A DNA stretch of 64,000 nt from Clytia hemisphaerica (taxonomy: Eukaryota; Cnidaria; Hydrozoa; Leptothecata; Clytiidae). Each line of letters starts with the position of its first letter. The stretch's first letter is position 1. Position numbers and translations under genes: made by a program. Below the pieces are notes generated by a model that was not told the origin of the DNA, made no database searches, and worked only from the letters and a program-made list of their open reading frames with translations. Shown one piece after another: positions 10,459 through 20,580 of this stretch. Where the stretch lies: assembly GCA_902728285.1 (NCBI GenBank), contig CACVBU010001235.1, positions 1,723,386 through 1,787,385 on the forward strand, written 5' to 3'.

Positions 10459-11522
10459 CATGAACATATAAACGACTGGACATCTATCTTTTATTGTCTC
10501 TTTGAAGCGAGCTTCGTTGCCGCCTGTATTTCAAAATGGGTATGAAAAATCCGACAATATTCCGTCATAATTTTATTTCTTTGAAATATTTTGGTAAAAA
10601 GATTGATAGAGCTTGAACATTACTCCTAATGTACAAAAAAATTATTTTCGAATTTTTTTACAAGTTTGCAATATATTTTATCAACATTTTCAACTCTGAA
10701 ATGCAGAATTTCAACTGCGTGTATACTTTTGAATCCCTTTTGTCACTCCAATAATTTTTTTTATGACTTGAAAAAAATAGCTTGCCAAAGTTGAGAGCCT
10801 GTGTAATAAGAATATCGAAATTAGAATGTGACACTCTCTAAAATTATTAGACACTTTTAAGTCAAAATTTAGAAATATTGGTCGGAGTTTTGACAAGCTG
10901 ACGATGATTTTGCCTCTGTTATCTTTGTTATGATATAGATAAAGACTTGAGAAGAGTAGAAACAACAGAGACTTTTGTCGAAGTTTTGACGTTGTTAGCA
11001 AGGTATTCCCAAGTGGTATATCATCAAAATCTATTGTTTCATTTTATGCTTTTAACGAGGCGGCAACGAAGCTACATGTTTTTTTTTTTATAAGCAAGTG
11101 TATGCCCCTTGATCAGGCTCGAGTATGCTTAAGCTTTCAAAGCATCCAGACATGAAATATGCTTATTATATGCTTAAGAATTATTATGCTTTTGATTCAC
11201 CCAACCAAATTTTTTAATAAAATCTTTAAAATTTTGTTAATATTCGATTCAAAAAGCATTTAAATTTTTGAGCAGTGGAATGAGGCTAGCCATGGAATGT
11301 CTTTTTTTACTTGACCACTTGCAAACCTTTTTGAATAGAAAGAGATTGACTACTTGAAAAAATATTTCAGGCTAGCGTATATGCTTATGTTATGCTTAGG
11401 AAATCTGCAAATCTGAGCCTTCGTATGCTTATAAGCGTTATGCTTATAAAAAAAAAAACATGTAGCAGCCCTTTCTACAAAAAGACAAAGGAGATAGATG
11501 TCCAGTCGTTTATATGTTCATG
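10459..11522. mobile_element. CATGAACATATAAACG element (copy 1), 7-bp target duplication, with nested insertion
   Basis: Imperfect ~68-bp inverted ends run from catgaacatataaacgactg through gcttcgttgccgcc. The direct repeat GTTTGAT flanks both ends (10452-10458 and 11523-11529). The interior is about 85-90% like copies at 27615 and 54646 by eye. The right arm is split by another MITE at 11075-11462. It ends about 40 bp before the splice acceptor (11561) that precedes locus D, so it lies in the leader intron or promoter of D. Confidence 0.9.
11075..11462. mobile_element. CATGTTTTTT...ATAAGC element inserted in the 10459 element
   Basis: Bounded by TA on both sides (11073-11074 and 11463-11464). 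The uninterrupted copies of the host read gaagcTAgcagcc, which shows precise TA duplication. The interior repeats tatgctta/atgcttat. No transposase. The TA target suggests a Tc1/mariner-like origin. Confidence 0.85.
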
Positions 11523-11596
11523 GTTTGATATAATACTGTTAACCTACATTTTGTTTTATAGTAAAAAGTGAATCGAAATTTAATTGAAAAAAAGTG

Positions 11597-13959
11597 ATGG
11601 CGTCAAATTACAACCAGTGGTTCAAAATAAAACTGATAAATAAAAGACCTCATAATGAAAACTCTGACGACGAAATACCATCAAAATCAACAAGAACTGG
11701 TGACGCCTCGCCTTTTTCGAAACCTTGGAAGGGCAGCGATGCTGTCTTCATAGTTGAGGATAAGGAACTTCATGTTCACATACAAACATTATCCTTGGCT
11801 TCACCTGTGTTTGAAAAGATGTTCAATGGCAATTTTGTTGAAGCTCAAACTAAGAGGGTGTCACTTGAAGGCAAATCGTTCAAAATAGTTGAAGCAATGT
11901 TAAAATTCATTTATCCGAGTAATGGCTGCAATTTAGGTAATCTTATATCATAATATCATTGTCCTATGCAAAAATCTAGAAATCTTGGTCAAACCGTAGT
12001 TTAGCTTTTATTTAATAATTGTTACACTATTCACATGGCGAAGTGGCCGCCCTCTGCCAACTGAGTCTACCTTGCCCTAAAGGAGTGACGTCACGTCCTA
12101 TCCTGGCTATCACAATTCCCTGTTCAACTCGACGATGTAAGCCCATAGATTTATAAAGCCCGAAGGGCTAGATGGCGTGCTTTAAGCTTTTCCAAGCAAA
12201 AAAAAGTGAATATTGCAAAAAATGTTGCTGCTATTGTTTTCGAAAACCCGCGAAGCTTCTGATTTGTCAAGCGCTGAAATTTTATTGTAATGCCACCTGA
12301 CTTAGGTAGGATTTCCTACCTAACCTCGGCACAAGCACTCTATCTAGCCCTTCGGGCTTTTATAAATTTATGTGCAAGCCAAGTGGATAAAATGTTGTTT
12401 TCCGTCTTTCTCTCCTGAAGTTAGGGTTGTAGGTGATTTATTCATATTAATATTGTGTTTATAGGGACAAATTTTCCCCAAAACTCACTCGAGGATCAGC
12501 CATAATTTTACGCCAAACCTATATCTAACGACCGACGCTAGTTTCTTGGCTGTCTGTCTATTCAACAATGAAGTAAAAACCCGAAAGGCTAAAAGAAAAT
12601 CTTTAACCTTTCGCAGGGAAGAAAAAAGTGAAGCCTTATAGGATATACGCCGTATTTTTTACGACGGATTGGTATAAGTGGTATTGTACTTTACAAGTGG
12701 TATAATCTAGCGGAAAATTTTATTTTTAATCCGGAATTTGTATAAGAACCACAGCAAAAATACAGCATTTATGTACGCGTTTTTAGCCAATCAGATTGCT
12801 CATATTTTTCATGTTGACGATAAAAACTTTATACTAAAACATATTTTTATGTTGTTTGCGATCATTATCATTTCACCATTCACAGGGAATGTCTGCAACT
12901 ACAGCATAATTGCCCGAGCAACATTCACATGCGATACTTGCAAACATCACCATATTCCTGATGACAAAAGTAAGTTATCGCTCTTTCATACCTTTATTTC
13001 TTTCAGATAGCGTGGTGTTAAGTAAAATAAATCTACTAGTAGTCTTCTGGTGTAGCTGTCGGCGGAGCCGGGCGTGAGGGGGCCTATCCCCTTTCGTTTT
13101 TGCTGGAGACCAGGGAGACCGAATGCTGAAGTAATGCGCTATACTTGCTGTCAGCGCCCAGCTACTTAACCTCGCAATCAGATATCCAATCTAAGCTATT
13201 CATTTGCTGAGTTGGTGGTGACCGGGAATCGAACCAACAAGCCTTGATAATAAGCGGGGGTTGGAATAAAAATGTCCTTGGTGTAAAAATATTGAAAAGG
13301 AGGCTAATACAGCAGAATTACGATAAAAATTAATAAGCGGGGGGACGGCTATTAGGTACCCAAGAGTAAACTAAATAGTCAAAGGATGTTATGTACAGTA
13401 ATGAGGTAATTGTTTTGGGATTTCGTAATATTATCTTTTAGATGGCCAAAGAAATATGAATTTGGACGCGTTGCATCAGCTGTTTGATTTGTCAAACGAG
13501 TATATGATGGATAGATTGAATCAGAAAGTCATAAAAAAGATTATTCAAGAAAGTGAATGCATCAAAAGTTCACGGACTTTTATGGTCATCAACTTGCTGT
13601 CTATAGGCAAAAAAATGTCACTTAGGCAGATTGTTGATAATTGTCTTGCAGAGCTTACTAGAAGATCCCCGGCATACACAGTAAGACAAGGAATTATATT
13701 GGAAAAGCGCGTACGTATATGCGACTTCTTTCGAGGAAGAGAAAACGAAGGACGGAATCTCAACGTGAAGGGTGCATTTCTTAAGAAACATGCTGCAATA
13801 CTGAAGAAATATAAGCCATACATACGAACAGATGATATACCAGAAGACTTGAAAGAACCTTTTTATGACGATCCTTTTGACTTAGCTATCGAGGATCTAG
13901 AAAAGATAGGGGATGATTTATTTTCGGACAACAATTCCATGAACGATTCGACAAAATGA
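11597..13959 (+). CDS. BTB-family locus D: BTB + Cys loop + BACK-like region (3 exons)
   Basis: Exons 11597-11936, 12886-12969 and 13442-13959 join in frame to about 313 residues, all junctions phase 1. Exon 1: leader MASNYNQWFKIK... with NSDDEIPSKSTR, then KPWKGSDAVFIVEDKELHVH, TLSLASPVFEKMFNGNFVEA and MLKFIYPSNG, the BTB core. Exon 2 (28 codons): GNVCNYSIIARATFTC followed by DTCKHHH, a CxxCxHHH cluster that could bind zinc. Exon 3 resumes at LHQLFDLSNEYMMDRL, the helix that closes a BTB fold, then about 150 residues of helix with a conserved NVKGAFLKKHAAILKKYKPY patch and an acidic tail. The ATG at 11597 is chosen because GTG three bases before is not a eukaryotic start; an acceptor (tttatag, ending 11561) precedes the leader. 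Unspliced intron 1 adds a stop within a few codons. Closest paralog is pseudogene B. The role as an adaptor is family inference; no MATH or Kelch domain is seen. Confidence 0.82.
12144..12372. mobile_element. hAT-like MITE, CATAGATTTATAAAGCCCGAAGG family (copy 1)
   Basis: Inverted ends catagatttataaagcccga and the matching gggcttttataaatttatg. Flanks TGTAAGCC and TGCAAGCC form an 8-bp duplication with one mismatch. Contains the palindrome ttaggtaggatttcctacctaa. Copies at 23003 (partial) and 41870. Lies in locus D intron 1. Confidence 0.85.
12555..12640. repeat. Fragment related to the CCCGAAGGGCTAGA elements
   Basis: Reads aaacccgaaaggctaaaag, followed by ctttaacctttcgcaggga and a ...gaaaaaagtgaagcc tail, resembling one arm of the elements at 16655 and 36199. 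No matching second end seen. Confidence 0.35.
13040..13245 (-). repeat. tRNA-derived SINE-like repeat
   Basis: On the minus strand the sequence ggttcgattcccggtcacca matches the Pol III B-box and T-arm of a tRNA, with a tRNA-like body behind it (agcgcccagctacttaacc on +). No complete cloverleaf or anticodon arm is evident, so this is a SINE rather than a tRNA gene. Lies in locus D intron 2 next to the truncated MITE at 13250. Confidence 0.5.
13250..13366. mobile_element. CTCTCGGGTACC-family MITE, truncated (copy 2)
   Basis: The right end ggctattaggtacccaagag and the body (ggaggctaatacagcagaatta) match copy 1; the left end is missing where the SINE-like repeat abuts. Confidence 0.7.
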
Positions 13960-14269
13960 AGTGCAAATGGATATTTAGAGTTTTTAAGCGGTAATCAATA
14001 GCTTTTAAAATTCTTAAACGTTGAAAGATTTACCATCGCTTTTGAGTTGATTCCATCTCCATAATAACTTCCCATCGCCTAACAAATATCTTCCGATAAA
14101 GTGATATGAGGTTTTGGCTCTCGATGTCATATCCTACTTTACATGAGAGCTTGCACGCTTTTTTTATAAGGAAAACTTTAAAAAACACAAACTTCAATTT
14201 TGGCAAGAAGAAATTATCCTATCGAATAAAATTTTTCGAATATGGCTTTCTAGAGTCACTTTTTCACCA

Positions 14270-14353
14270 AAATTTGGTCTTTCTAAGGGTCGCTTCTAGG
14301 AGGCCCTGCCCACACATACCCGTCATCTGCCAACCCTAGTACCCCCCCCCGGG
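14270..14353. mobile_element. G-run element fragment
   Basis: The words cacacatacccgtcatctgc and a C-run ending CCCGGG match the right end of the 51923 element. The other end is missing. Confidence 0.5.
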
Positions 14354-14486
14354 TCAATTGTAACCACTGGTTGGTAAATTGTTGTAATACCAGAAGGCAT
14401 GTTATCGTGTATTTTAAGGGGAAAGATCTTTCTTCCATTATTATACCTTTTAAATATTCAAACCTAATTTTCTTCGGATGTATAAA

Positions 14487-15740
14487 CCCTTTTTATAAAA
14501 ACATCCAAAATATTTCAAGCCTACGGATGTTATATAGTCGAACGTGCGCAACGCACTGGGCTCAACTTCAGTGGCTTCAAATCATCCATAGGCCCAATTG
14601 TAGACCCCCAGATATTCACCCAATGAACAAGTGTGCAAAATTTCAGCCAAATCCGACTATTTTTGAAGTCTCCAGCCTGCCCCAAAGTTTTAGCCTCGTT
14701 TTGGCGAAAAACTCGTCCCCAGTCCCCAAAAATCAAAATTTTCGAAAATTGGAAAAAACACCCCCAGATATTCACCTAAGGAACGAGTGTGCAAAATTTC
14801 AACCAAATCCGACCATTTTTGAAGTCTCCAGGCTGCCCCAAAGTTTTAGCCTCGTTTTGGCGAAAAACTCGTCCCCAGTCCCCAAAATCAAAATTTTCAA
14901 AAAATGGAAAAAAACACCCCCAGATATTCACCTAAGGAACGAGTGTGCCAAATTTCAACCAAATCCGACCATTTTTGAAGTTTCCAGGCTGCCCCAAAGT
15001 TTTAGCCTCGTTTTGGCGAAAAACTCGTCCCCAGGCCCCAAAAATCAAAATTTTTGAAAAATGAAAAAAATGCCCCCAGATATTCACCCAAGGAACAAGT
15101 GTGCCAAATTTCAGCCAAATCGAACAATTTTTGAAGTCTCCAGGCTGCCCCAAAGTTTTAGCCTCGTTTTGGCGAAAAACTCGTCCCCAGGCCCCAATAA
15201 TCAAAATTTTTGAAAAATGAAAAAAACACCCCCAGATATTCACCCAAGGAACAAGTATGCCAAATTTCAGCCAAATCGAACAATTTTTGAAGTCTCCAGG
15301 CTGCCCCAAAGTTTTAGCCTCGTTTTGGCGAAAAACTCGTCCCCAGGCCCCAATAATCAAAATTTTTGAAAAATGAAAAAAATACCCCCAGATATTCACC
15401 CAAGGAACAAGTGTGCCAAATTTCAGCCAAATCGAACAATTTTTGAAGTCTCCAGGCTGCCCCAAAGTTTTGGGACATACACACACACAGACAGACAGAC
15501 AGACACGCACACACACATTCTCAGATTCTAACTCAACTGAAGTTGAGAAAACTTTTTAAGTTTTAAGCCTAAAAATTTTATTGAAAGTTCTTATTTTCCT
15601 TTTTTTGTTAGGATTTTTGTGTAATTTCCTCAGAAATTTGGTGTTTTAGATTCCGGGAAGCCTTAAAATATTCTAAGCTTGTTCTTGTTATTTTGGCTAT
15701 CAAAGCCTGATTTTCTTATATAGTTTGTTCTTATAAAAAT
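14487..15740. mobile_element. AAGAAC-family element (copy 2), split by the 156-bp array
   Basis: The left part (tttttataaaaacatccaaa ... gcctacggatgtta) and right part (aagttttaagcctaaaaatt ... agtttgttcttataaaaat) are the two halves of one AAGAAC element. About 1 kb of foreign repeat (14530-15557) separates them. Confidence 0.75.
14530..15557. repeat. 156-bp tandem repeat unit block, six units, with CA/GACA tail
   Basis: The marker gatattcacc recurs at 14611, 14767, 14923, 15079, 15235 and 15391, exactly 156 bp apart each time. Each unit contains ggctgccccaaagttttagc and cgttttggcgaaaaactcgt. Because 156 is 52 codons, long open frames run on both strands (about 228 and 194 codons); these are by-products, not genes. 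The block ends in ggacatacacacacacagac-type microsatellite. The 12-mer ctcaacttcagt before it and its complement actgaagttgag after it suggest subterminal inverted repeats of one inserted element. Confidence 0.9.
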
Positions 15741-15985
15741 GAACGTTTACAACTTGTTAGGTTATTTGAAAGGGTTTGTTAGCTTTTGAAAGTGATTCTC
15801 AAAATGACTGTCTGTCATTATGTTTTGTTTTGCCCGAACAAGATTTTACTACCACTTGACTAATATTCACATCAAGTGAAGTTTATGAAGTTCAAAAATT
15901 TATTACCCCCGTTCATTTTAGCGTGGTATTTTGCTAGCTCAATCCAAATGTCCAATAAAAAGGAGGATTTCCTAAGATATAAGAA

Positions 15986-16407
15986 TAGATTTTTATATAA
16001 GAACAAACTATATACTCTCGGGTGTACTTAATACCCCCCCCAGCTTGAAAGTTCTCTCTTTTGTCTTAATTCTGCAGTATTAGTCTCCTTTTTAAAAATT
16101 TTCCACCCAATACATTTTTATTCCACCCCTCCCGCTTATTAAGTTTTATGATTTTTTCCAACCCCCCGGCTATCAGGTACCTGAGATTAAGAACATCAGG
16201 CCTCGTTGCCCAAAATATTAAGAACAAGTTAAGAACATTTTGGGGTTTTGTGAACTCGAAAACACGCGTTTCCTTAGAAAAATGGACAAAAGTACTCGAA
16301 AAATGGCGAAAATAAAAAACATGTTAAGAAAATTTTTAGTCTTAAAACTCAAACAGTTAAGGACATCCAAAGGTTTCAAAAATTTTAGATGTTCTTATAA
16401 AAAACGT
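15986..16407. mobile_element. AAGAAC-family element (copy 3), interrupted
   Basis: Opposite orientation to copy 1: tatataagaacaaactata at the left, then (after the nested MITE) ttaagaacatcaggc, gttaagaacattttggggtt and finally gttcttataaaaaacgta. The 65-codon open stretch inside (16240-16437) is repeat sequence, not a gene. Confidence 0.8.
16015..16186. mobile_element. CTCTCGGGTACC-family MITE (copy 3) nested in AAGAAC element
   Basis: Starts ctctcgggtgtacttaatac and ends ggctatcaggtacctgaga, reverse orientation to copy 1. The host phrase aaactata...taagaac is interrupted here. Shorter than copy 1. Confidence 0.75.
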
Positions 16408-16654
16408 ACTTTGGGACCAGTCCTCGGAACATTGTAATTTTAAAAAAAATTTATTCTACCTTCAATGTATAAAAAGCTTTTCCAAAATGAAATTTTTACA
16501 CAAACAGGATGTTCCAAGTGCGCTCCCCAAAACCTCAAGCAAAATTAAGGGTACTTTTTTTCAAGTTATCTGGAAGAAGCTCTGATAAGAATGAACACCA
16601 TAACTTTCTATATTTGGTCTAATGGACACACAATGTCGAACAATGATTGCATAC

Positions 16655-16911
16655 ATTGAGTTTCAAGTCCGAAGGACTAGAGGCGAGACTCCTAGATGGG
16701 AATTGAAACCAATTATTTCCCATCCAAAACAAACGCCGCATTGAAACTAAAATCTATCGCTAGATTTCAAAAAATGTATTCCCTCCATTCTGTCGTCATG
16801 ATTACGGCGTGTTCTATGCTCGTTTTGGATGGGAAATAAGTGGCTTCAATTTCTCTTGGCTGAGAAGGGTTAAAGTTTCGCCTCTAGCCCATTGGGCTTG
16901 AGACTCAATGA
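16655..16911. mobile_element. hAT-like MITE, CATTGAGTTTCAAGYCCGAAGG family (copy 1)
   Basis: Inverted ends cattgagtttcaagtccgaa and gggcttgagactcaatg. The octamer ATTGCATA flanks both sides, a perfect 8-bp duplication. Relatives at 36199 and 43735; the gggctagag core links it to the 12144 family. Confidence 0.85.
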
Positions 16912-18490
16912 TTGCATATCATTACCCTTTTTTGCCACCATGAAGGAACCACTCTCAAGGGAGTTACTCTAATTACGCTTAACATGGTTTCCACATGATA
17001 GCAAATACCTTTTTAATTTATTTGCGATTTTTCACGGCTCTTCTATATGCCTAGGATATTTACTGATCTAATGACAGGCTGGTGTAAAGGTAAGGTTTTG
17101 TGCTATCATTAACTTGACCTGTTATTGATATTATGGTGAAAGAACATTTAATTGGGTTTCCAGTATGTTATTCAACCAACTATTAAAGCTTGTTTTAATT
17201 TACCTAGACCCCTACTACATTTAAATGCTATCTATCAAAAAGTGATTTGTGTTTATATTGATGAAATTATCTGTATTTCATCAATATAATATCATTTTAT
17301 TTGAAAGTCTCAAAACAAATTTAGTTCTAAAGTATGTGATATCTTTAATATATATTTTAAAATTCAAAATTAAAAGGTATTATTGTTAGAATGCTCGGGT
17401 TGGGTCGGTATATATATCCTGAAATGGACTCTGAGAGAGACTAAATTTTTGAGAAAATATTAAGTACCCCACCCCCCCCCCCCCCACCCTGTTATGCAGT
17501 CAGCATCTGCTAATTTTAGCATTCTTTCTTCTTTGGCCAAGCATTGTCAACCTATTCTGGGTGAAATTTCAAATGGTATTATTTTTGTTGTTTATCATTT
17601 ATATTATATATCAATTTGTATTGTAGGGGTTTAGAAAATGGAAGTTTGCAGCTATCGCCTTCCGGTCAAGAACAATGTCACCACATGTATGACATAATTT
17701 TATTTCTTTCTCTACATCTGATGATTTTCAAAACATATAGTGTTAATCAAGAGTGGGGTACTTATGAAAAAATATAAAAAATCAATAGAATTTCAACTTT
17801 TACTTTAAAATTCCACTTTCTTTTTATAGTAATTTTTATAAGTCAGCAAGTAATATTACAAAGAACAAAAATTTTAACTACATATTTATAAAAAAGAAGG
17901 GTTTACAAGCTCAGAATTTGGGGAAAAGCTGAACCAATAAAGATTAAGATTCTTTTTTCAAAATTTCATTTTTAATTACGATGTTTTGAAAAAAAGAAAT
18001 CAAATTTTATAATTTTTCTAAAAGTCTATAAAACATATTTTGACGAATTTGAAAAAACCAAATTCTTTCCATAAATTACAAAAAAAAAGAAATTTTAAAA
18101 AATATTCTCACTGTACAGTATGTACAAAAATTTATTTCTAACAAAATTTACAAGTGTTTTAAAGTTCTTTCTACACAATAATCTTTTGATACCATCATTA
18201 ATGGGAACAATAAATCATTTTAAATTGTTAACCTATTAAATGATGAAAGCATATTAGAGAACGCTGGCCAATGCCAATCGGTTCTACAGCGTTCGTTTGA
18301 TAGCTTAATCACTTTCAAGATGATTTTGGCGACAGTTTGTTTAATTAAATATCAATCGCTTGCTATTTATAATCGACATCCGGTCAAAATTATCTTTCCA
18401 ATTTGGACAAAGTTTCTAATTTTTATCAGGGCTGTCGAAATTTGATTGCCAAGTGATAAAACCCCTTGCAGCTTCTTCAACTGAAATCAA
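16912..18490. other. No confident gene; AT-rich
   Basis: AT-rich intergenic DNA with a C-run near 17470. One 60-bp stretch (17627-17686) has an acceptor, a donor and 20 open codons (GLENGSLQLSPSGQEQCHH) but is too short to call. The rest shows no splice-bounded coding signal. Confidence 0.4.
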
Positions 18491-18491
18491 C

Positions 18492-18869
18492 TTATTTCTT
18501 TCTTAAGCTGAAGATTGATCGTCGACCAGTTGAGGAACTACTGCTTTTGCTTCCACCGAGAATCGAATTACTTTTTCCCAATGTGGATGAGTTGTTGTTA
18601 TTGTTTTTACCACCAAGGAAAGAGTGACTTTTCCCAAGGGTATTGCTTCGTCCGTATGTTCCGGTAGTCGATTTTGTGGTGTTTATTTTAGAGTTCATAG
18701 TTCCGTAACTGCTGACCAGAGCTGACGAACCAGTGATACCGCGAATGTATTCATTGCCAGTCTTTAAGGTAGCTTTGCTTTTGCCTTTACTGCTTTTGGA
18801 GTCTGATTTTCCATTACCTCCACTGGATTGACGTTTGTAAGGAGCTTTGATGTTCATGTATTTTTCCAT
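18492..18869 (-). CDS. Small Ser/Gly/Asn-rich basic protein, intronless
   Basis: 125 residues from an ATG at 18869 to TAA at 18492 in one exon. I do not recognise the family. What can be seen: an N-terminal MEKYMNIKAPYKRQSSGGNG, a Lys/Ser stretch (SDSKSSKGKSKATLK), a central block ending TTGTYGR, then an imperfect repeat S[HN]S[IF]LGG preceded by TLGK (NTLGKSHSFLGGK and STLGKSNSILGGS) separated by NNNNNSS, and a basic tail RRSIFSLRKK. No signal peptide, membrane segment or Cys. It is strongly basic and probably disordered, which suggests a nucleic-acid-bound or scaffolding role, but that is a guess. Upstream on the minus strand there are two TATA-like boxes (near 19050 and 19015) and no splice acceptor, so it looks like a compact gene with its own promoter. 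It stands alone among AT-rich DNA and repeats. Confidence 0.65.
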   Translation of the reverse strand: MEKYMNIKAPYKRQSSGGNGKSDSKSSKGKSKATLKTGNEYIRGITGSSALVSSYGTMNSKINTTKSTTGTYGRSNTLGKSHSFLGGKNNNNNSSTLGKSNSILGGSKSSSSSTGRRSIFSLRKK

Positions 18870-19004
18870 TTTGCGTGATGGTGTTGTTTGTTGTTGAATT
18901 GTGTGTTGGTTGAAAGTTCTGTTGATAGAATATGATCAAAACAATGATTAAAATCAGTTGTGTGGTGTACCACAGGAATAATACTATCAATAAGATGTTC
19001 AGTT

Positions 19005-19062
19005 GTTTAGTGAAGCTTTATACTGTGAACACCACTGAGCCAAAGTAAGCTTTTATACTATT
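19005..19062 (-). promoter_or_regulatory. TATA-like promoter of the 18492-18869 gene
   Basis: On the minus strand agtataaaagc (near 19050) and cagtataaagc (near 19015) lie about 150-185 bases upstream of the ATG, in the right orientation for Pol II TATA boxes. The leader between them and the ATG has no conflicting long frame. Confidence 0.4.
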
Positions 19063-19184
19063 TTTGCTTCTTGCTCGAACCGGTTTTTCTTTTCAGTTTT
19101 GAACAATCAAAATGTTATGTTTATAAACTTAAAATCCCACTCAGTAGTAAAAACAAGACGTTTTAGCATGATGGAGAGATTCTC

Positions 19185-19295
19185 AGCCGGCAAACAACGT
19201 GGCTCGTTGTTTCAACGTTCATCTGACGTTATATGGATGCTGTGAACGTACGATGATGTTGAAACGACGTTGTTCATGCAAGCCGGGACTACTGT
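19185..19295. repeat. AACGTT-rich palindromic repeat
   Basis: Contains caacgtggctcgttgtttca, acgttcatctgacgttatat and gatgttgaaacgacgttgtt, near-inverted halves. A second copy in reverse order lies at 55745-55835. Confidence 0.6.
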
Positions 19296-19399
19296 GCTTG
19301 TTTTAAAAACGATGATCACTACATGCGGAATAGAACACCTCCAACGTCCTCTATCTTTAAAAATAGATGCTTGCAAAAACATTATACAACTTTGCATCG

Positions 19400-20580
19400 C
19401 AGTGTGTTTGCCGCTACGCTAAAAATATTATAACTTTGTCTTACCTTTTAAAAACTGCTTGAGTATTTTATTTTTCAAATCTGAATGTTTTTCCTTCGAT
19501 TTCAGACGGTTCGTTTCTTCTCAATAACGAAAACAATATCTCCAAAATCCTTTTCCCCTTCTATTTTTTTCTTCACCTTTAAGTCGGTTCTTAAAAAATT
19601 TAGTTCTCCTATTTGCGTAATAACTTTGTCGTACTAAAAAAAATTGAAATTTGGTTTTCCTTTCACTCTATGTGTATTTTCCAATCGTCTTTGCGTCTTC
19701 TCTTGGTCGAAAGTCTTAATTGAACTAGCTACTTAATCTACATAAGCTTTTATAGTCATCCCTTACTCTCTCTCGGACGATTGTTAGAATCGATGATAAA
19801 GAGCTCTATTGTTCTCTATTGCGGTTAGCGTTGTCAGGAGTAACTAACTAAGTTGACAGTTCTTTTTTAATGATTTGACAACTATAGTAGAACACTTATA
19901 ATGATGACAACAGAGATTTATGTATTAGAGGTTTGGCACTGAATCTTATTTCTCTCGCTCTCTTTATTTTGCCCTTTTTTCATTGAGTGTTTATCAAAAA
20001 GCTTCAATACGTCTTTTTGTGTTGTTTTTGTTTTTTTGTAAAATATTGATTTCGTCTCCTAATTCATAAATCAACTCAAAACATACTGGAATCAATAAGC
20101 TAGCTTGAATCTTTTAGATGTCCCTTTAAACGAGCAAAAGAACAAAAACAAAATTGTGATTAAATGAAAGCTTAGCCTCCCCTTTAACTTTAAAGAGTCA
20201 TGCTGAGTATTTAGTTTTCATTGTTGTAGGTATCATGTCTTTTATCTAAAGCATTAGAAAACAAAGGAAACTACTACGACCAGGGTATGTTATCTCCCCG
20301 TTATCTACACACGAACCAGTTTTGTTGTCTACTTTCCTTTTAACTTTTGATTCGATAACAGTTTCCTTTAAGTTCGAGTGCTCTGTAGACAATAACAGAC
20401 CCATCAACTACTAGGATCTTCTTCGAGAGTATCCATTACAGTATTTTCATTGAACGTTTCTAAACTGACTTACTATATTGGGGCAAATGGGAATGGGGTG
20501 AGTTTGAAACCATACCACTCACGATGCTAGGTTCGAGAATTTAATTATATTGCCAATTCATTCCCTAGTGGACACGGCAA
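19400..20580. other. No gene or clear repeat seen
   Basis: AT-rich sequence with pyrimidine-rich tracts. No splice-bounded open frame stands out on either strand. Confidence 0.4.

Noticed and set aside
10711..11001. Minus-strand frame repeated at 27960 and 54847
   Set aside because: Occurs in all three copies of one MITE but with frame breaks and low-complexity content; not a conserved protein.
13040..13245. Functional tRNA gene
   Set aside because: Only the B-box/T-arm is convincing; no complete cloverleaf with anticodon arm is visible.
14600..15475. Possible CRISPR-like array
   Set aside because: Units are contiguous 156-bp copies without unique spacers, in a eukaryotic genome; it is a satellite-like tandem repeat.
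14371..15516. Long open frames of 228 (+) and 194 (-) codons
   Set aside because: They are produced by a 156-bp tandem repeat whose length is a multiple of three. The peptide is periodic on both strands with no domain.
17627..17686. 60-bp exon-like stretch GLENGSLQLSPSGQEQCHH, reminiscent of a discoidin start
   Set aside because: Only 20 codons; acceptor and donor matches this short are expected by chance.
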